From assembly GCA_029077775.1 (NCBI GenBank), contig JAQNCU010000133.1, positions 1 to 7,405 of the forward strand: a DNA stretch of 7,405 nt, written 5' to 3'. The stretch comes from Acidocella sp. GTDB taxonomy: Bacteria > Pseudomonadota > Alphaproteobacteria > Acetobacterales > Acetobacteraceae. The notes beneath the pieces were generated by a model. It did not search any database. It was not told where the DNA came from and saw only the letters and a program-made list of their open reading frames with translations. Positions 4,812 through 7,405 of this stretch are shown here, piece after piece (position 1 is the stretch's first letter; every line of letters begins with the position of its first letter). A program made the translations under genes and the position numbers.

Positions 4812-7405
4812 GTGACCAGCAATATAACGATCGCCGCCCCCGCGACCATTACCGTTCTGGCGGGCGACCCCGCGCTATCATCGTTGGGGCTGTTGCCGCC
4901 GGGCGGGATTGTGGTGGAGGACCCTGACAACAAAGGCACGCTGATCCTCTCGATGGTGGCGAGCAACCCCGGGGCCGCGATGTCGGCCAGCGGGTTTCAG
5001 GGTGCGACGGTGGTAAGCAGCGCCAACACGTTGAGCCTGACCGGCACGATGGCGCAGGTGAACGCGGCATTGGCCAGCCTGGAGATCAGCGAGCCTGCAG
5101 GCGTGGTGCTGGATACGCTCAGTCTGGCCGCGAGCGACCCGCTGGTGCTGCCGCGCCAGACCGGCATTGCGGTGGCGGTGGTGCCGCAGGCCGGGCCGGC
5201 CTTTGTGGCGCCGGTGCCGCTGGTGACGATCCATTCCGGCTCGCTCGCCACCTTGCCGGATTTGCTGCTGTCCGACCCGGAAGCCGCCGGGCTGGTAGCG
5301 ATGGGCCAGGGGCAGAATGAGACGCTGAGCCTGACCCTTGCTGCCGATAGCGGCGTATTGTTATTGCCCGGGTTCAGCGATACCGGGGCAGTGAGCGCCT
5401 CGGGCCTGGGGACCGGGACGATTACGCTGGATTTCACCGCCAACCAGATTGATGCGGTGAATACCCTGCTTTCCGGGCTGGAATATTTCGGCACCGGGCC
5501 ATCCGGGCATTTGACCTATGCGGTGCGCCAGCAATCGGGCGTGCTGCCGCCAGCACCGCTCTCGGCGCTGACCTATGGCAATGTCTATCTCAACATTATC
5601 GGGTCTGGCTCCGGGGTTGGGACGATCGATGCCGGGTTGCAGACATTACAGGTGGGCAGTGAGAGCCTGACCGGGACCATGGCGGTCTCCGGCGTGGAAA
5701 CGCTGGTGGGCGATATCAGCGGCACGGGTGCCGTGATGATCGGGCCGCAGGGCGTGCTCGATCTGCCCGCGGGCACGTTATCCCTGGGGGGGACGAGCCT
5801 GGATTTCGGGGCGCTCACGGCGAGCACGCTGGTGTTGAACGGCGCGCTGGTGGTGGGCGCAGGCGGTACATTTGCCGGACCGTTAGTGCTGGGGACCGGC
5901 GCGCTGCTGGATTTCAGCGGTGCCTTCACCGCTGACGGCGCGGCACCGTATGATTACGCGCAGGCCATCAGCCTGGCGGCGGGCGCGGTACTGAGCGGTG
6001 ATGGCACTTTGCAGGCGGGGAATTTCTCGGCGTCGGGGATGATCACGGGGCCGGGGACGCTGCTGGCGCTGGGTGGTGATACCATGGTGGTGTCGGCGGG
6101 GAGCATTGGCGGCGGTGCTGATCTGGCGGTGGCGCCGGGTGGGGTGATGGTGCTGGGCGCGCTCTCCCCTTTATCGGGGATTTTCGATACCACGCCGGTG
6201 ACGATCGATAATTCGGTGACCTTGAGCTTTCAGCCAGGCTCCGGTGCGCTGGAAGCCGGTGGCCAGTATGGCGGCACCCTGGGCGGCGGGGGCGGCGCGT
6301 TCGTGATCAGCGGGCCGCAGGTGTTCAGTGGCACCGTCACCGGGTTTGCCCCTGGCGATGAGCTTATTTTCCCCGGCCTGACGAATTTCAACGTGATCAA
6401 CCCCACGCCAAATTCATTTGTCGTGGTCGGGCAGGATGCCACCGGCGCAACGGTGGAATACACCATAGCCGCGAACATCCCGAGCGGTGATGTGCTGGTC
6501 TCGGGCCAGGATACCGGCGCTGGGTCAGTCGCCGATTCGGTGGTGATGCTGCGCGCGGCCGGGGCGACGATAACGCAGGCGGCGGCGCTGGCGGCGAGCC
6601 CGGGGGTGGCGCAACCCGTAACCGGGCTGAGCCTTCAGATGCCCGCGACGAGCAAGCAGGCTTTGACGCTGACGCTGGCCGCGACGCATGGTATTCTGGA
6701 AGATGGCACGCTGGCATCGGGTGCCAAGATCACGCTGGTGGCGGCCAATTTGGCGGCCATGAACGCGGATTTGGCGGCGCTGGACTATGTGCCCGCCAGC
6801 CTTGCAGGGCAGATCGATATCAGCAGCAACACCGGCACGCTGGCGGGGCTGACGGCGGTGGTGAACGTGCAGGCGGTGGCACCAGGGGCGGTGGATGGCT
6901 ATGCCGGGCAGGCCCCGAGCGAGGCGCAGACCATATCCTTCGGCAGCGCCGGGGCGTTGAACGACGTGACAGCGCCGCTGGGTGCCGGGGAAATTCTGGT
7001 CACCGGGACGGATTTGTTCAGCAACCTCGACGCGTTGAACGGGCTTTCCGGCACGGCGCTGCTGGTGGATGGTGGCGGGGCGGCGGTGTTTGGTGCGCAG
7101 GCCGAGGTTTCGCTGGGTGCGGGGGTGACGATCGGCGATGTCAACGGTCCGGGCACGCTCTCGGTGCTGGGAACCGCGTTTTCAGTGGCGGGCAACATCA
7201 CGCTGGCTGCGTCCTCCCAGGCGGCGGGGTCGGAGGTTGATATTCTGGGGGGTGTTACGGCGTCTGGCGCGTTGGTGATTGGGGCGACGACGGCGGCGGC
7301 GAGCCTGGTGCTAGGCGGCACGGTGGCGGTGGCGCAGACCAGCCTGGGCAGTGGCGGCAGCTTGTTGGCCTATGGCACTGCGGCGGCCACGCTGGGGGCG
7401 GTGAA
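4812..7405 (+). CDS. Large acidic beta-repeat surface or adhesin-like protein, 3' end beyond window
   Basis: The frame is open for 864 codons and leaves the window without a stop. No enzymatic domain is recognisable. It has three diverged cadherin/Ig-like modules (residues 6-110, 129-240 and 583-687). Between and after them are Gly/Val/Leu/Thr-rich stretches (263-580 and 707-864) resembling beta-solenoid passenger sequence. One segment, GTVTGFAPGDELIFPGLTN (507-525), resembles a motif of large secreted alphaproteobacterial proteins. The composition is extreme: no Cys, no Trp, 3 Lys and 3 Arg against about 50 Asp plus Glu. That fits a protein unfolded during secretion and stabilised by calcium outside the cell. 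The N-terminus has no Sec signal, so type I secretion with a distal C-terminal signal is likely but not shown. GTG at 4812 is the only start fitting module 1: an in-frame TAA lies at 4800-4802, and there is no Shine-Dalgarno. It is divergent from rnr, and no secretion genes are visible. Confidence 0.8.
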   Translation, partial: MTSNITIAAPATITVLAGDPALSSLGLLPPGGIVVEDPDNKGTLILSMVASNPGAAMSASGFQGATVVSSANTLSLTGTMAQVNAALASLEISEPAGVVLDTLSLAASDPLVLPRQTGIAVAVVPQAGPAFVAPVPLVTIHSGSLATLPDLLLSDPEAAGLVAMGQGQNETLSLTLAADSGVLLLPGFSDTGAVSASGLGTGTITLDFTANQIDAVNTLLSGLEYFGTGPSGHLTYAVRQQSGVLPPAPLSALTYGNVYLNIIGSGSGVGTIDAGLQTLQVGSESLTGTMAVSGVETLVGDISGTGAVMIGPQGVLDLPAGTLSLGGTSLDFGALTASTLVLNGALVVGAGGTFAGPLVLGTGALLDFSGAFTADGAAPYDYAQAISLAAGAVLSGDGTLQAGNFSASGMITGPGTLLALGGDTMVVSAGSIGGGADLAVAPGGVMVLGALSPLSGIFDTTPVTIDNSVTLSFQPGSGALEAGGQYGGTLGGGGGAFVISGPQVFSGTVTGFAPGDELIFPGLTNFNVINPTPNSFVVVGQDATGATVEYTIAANIPSGDVLVSGQDTGAGSVADSVVMLRAAGATITQAAALAASPGVAQPVTGLSLQMPATSKQALTLTLAATHGILEDGTLASGAKITLVAANLAAMNADLAALDYVPASLAGQIDISSNTGTLAGLTAVVNVQAVAPGAVDGYAGQAPSEAQTISFGSAGALNDVTAPLGAGEILVTGTDLFSNLDALNGLSGTALLVDGGGAAVFGAQAEVSLGAGVTIGDVNGPGTLSVLGTAFSVAGNITLAASSQAAGSEVDILGGVTASGALVIGATTAAASLVLGGTVAVAQTSLGSGGSLLAYGTAAATLGAV
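4827..5141 (+). repeat. Cadherin/Ig-like protein module 1
   Basis: Residues 6-110. The pattern is TITV..GD, GGIVVEDPD, TLILSMVAS, a Gly/Val segment, TLSLTGTMAQVNAALASLE and finally DTLSLAASD. The aqVNaaLasLe...DtLsl.asD ending is typical of tandem extracellular modules in giant bacterial adhesins. Confidence 0.6.
5196..5531 (+). repeat. Cadherin/Ig-like protein module 2
   Basis: Residues 129-240. It follows the same order as module 1: a Leu-rich lead with LLLSDPEAAG, then ETLSLTLAADSGVLLLP, then TITLDFTANQIDAVNTLLSGL, and a closing EYFGTGPSGHLTYAV. It is recognisable only at protein level; the DNA of the copies has diverged. Confidence 0.6.
5598..6551 (+). repeat. First beta-solenoid-like stretch
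   Basis: Residues 263-580. Short, irregular turns of the type G-hydrophobic-x-hydrophobic-x-G repeat here (GTLSLGGTSLDFG, STLVLNGALVVGAGG, GTLQAGNFSASGMITGPG). The pattern is as seen in right-handed beta-helix passengers, and the stretch ends with the GFAPGDELIFPGL element. The assignment to a fold is inference. Confidence 0.45.
6558..6872 (+). repeat. Cadherin/Ig-like protein module 3
   Basis: Residues 583-687. It contains QALTLTLAATHGILED, KITLVAANLAAMNADLAAL, DYVPASLAGQIDISS and LTAVVNVQ, matching modules 1 and 2 element by element. It opens a second round of the module-then-solenoid architecture. Confidence 0.6.
6930..7403 (+). repeat. Second beta-solenoid-like stretch, continues past window
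   Basis: Residues 707-864. Gly/Ala/Val-rich turns (ALLVDGGGAAVFGAQAEVSL, GPGTLSVLGTAFSVAGNITL, SLVLGGTVAVAQTSLGSGG) echo the first solenoid stretch. This suggests that a larger unit of module plus solenoid is repeated through the full protein. Confidence 0.4.

Noticed and set aside
4849..7321. Several minus-strand open frames rich in Pro, Ser and Thr opposite the large repeat gene
   Set aside because: They are the expected antisense of Ala/Gly/Val/Leu-rich codons. The plus-strand frame is continuous for 864 codons.

Overview
The window comes from a GC-rich genome and looks alphaproteobacterial. The best fit is Acetobacteraceae or a related Rhodospirillales lineage, judging from the style of the RNase R, the S41 protease and L33, and from the large Ala/Gly/Val/Leu-rich repeat protein. 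That placement is inferred from protein style, not from a search.

Left half (1-4694, all minus strand). Read in transcription order, this is a compact cluster. It holds rnr (RNase R), an exported S41 carboxy-terminal processing protease whose GTG start overlaps the rnr stop as GTGA, rpmG (ribosomal protein L33) with its own good Shine-Dalgarno and a possible promoter, and, 15 bases later, an integral-membrane acyltransferase 3 family protein that runs off the left edge. RNA turnover, envelope proteolysis, a ribosomal protein and surface-polymer acylation are thus probably co-transcribed at least in part. The striking defect is in rnr: a single in-frame amber codon (3315-3317) cuts the protein at residue 460 of 744. 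The reading frame on both sides is intact and every family motif is preserved.

Middle (4695-4811). This is a 117-base AT-rich divergent intergenic region. It carries a good sigma70-type promoter facing right, whose -10 box is overlapped by a 12-base palindrome. The predicted transcription start lies almost on the GTG start codon of the next gene, so that mRNA may be leaderless.

Right half (4812-7405, plus strand). One continuous open frame of at least 864 codons runs off the right edge. It encodes an extremely acidic protein with no Cys or Trp, only 3 Lys and 3 Arg, and no Sec signal peptide. It is built from three diverged cadherin/Ig-like modules and two stretches of Gly/Val/Leu beta-solenoid-like sequence. 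It looks like the N-terminal part of a large secreted surface or adhesin-like protein, possibly type I-secreted. No RNA genes, CRISPR arrays, insertion sequences or tRNAs were seen.
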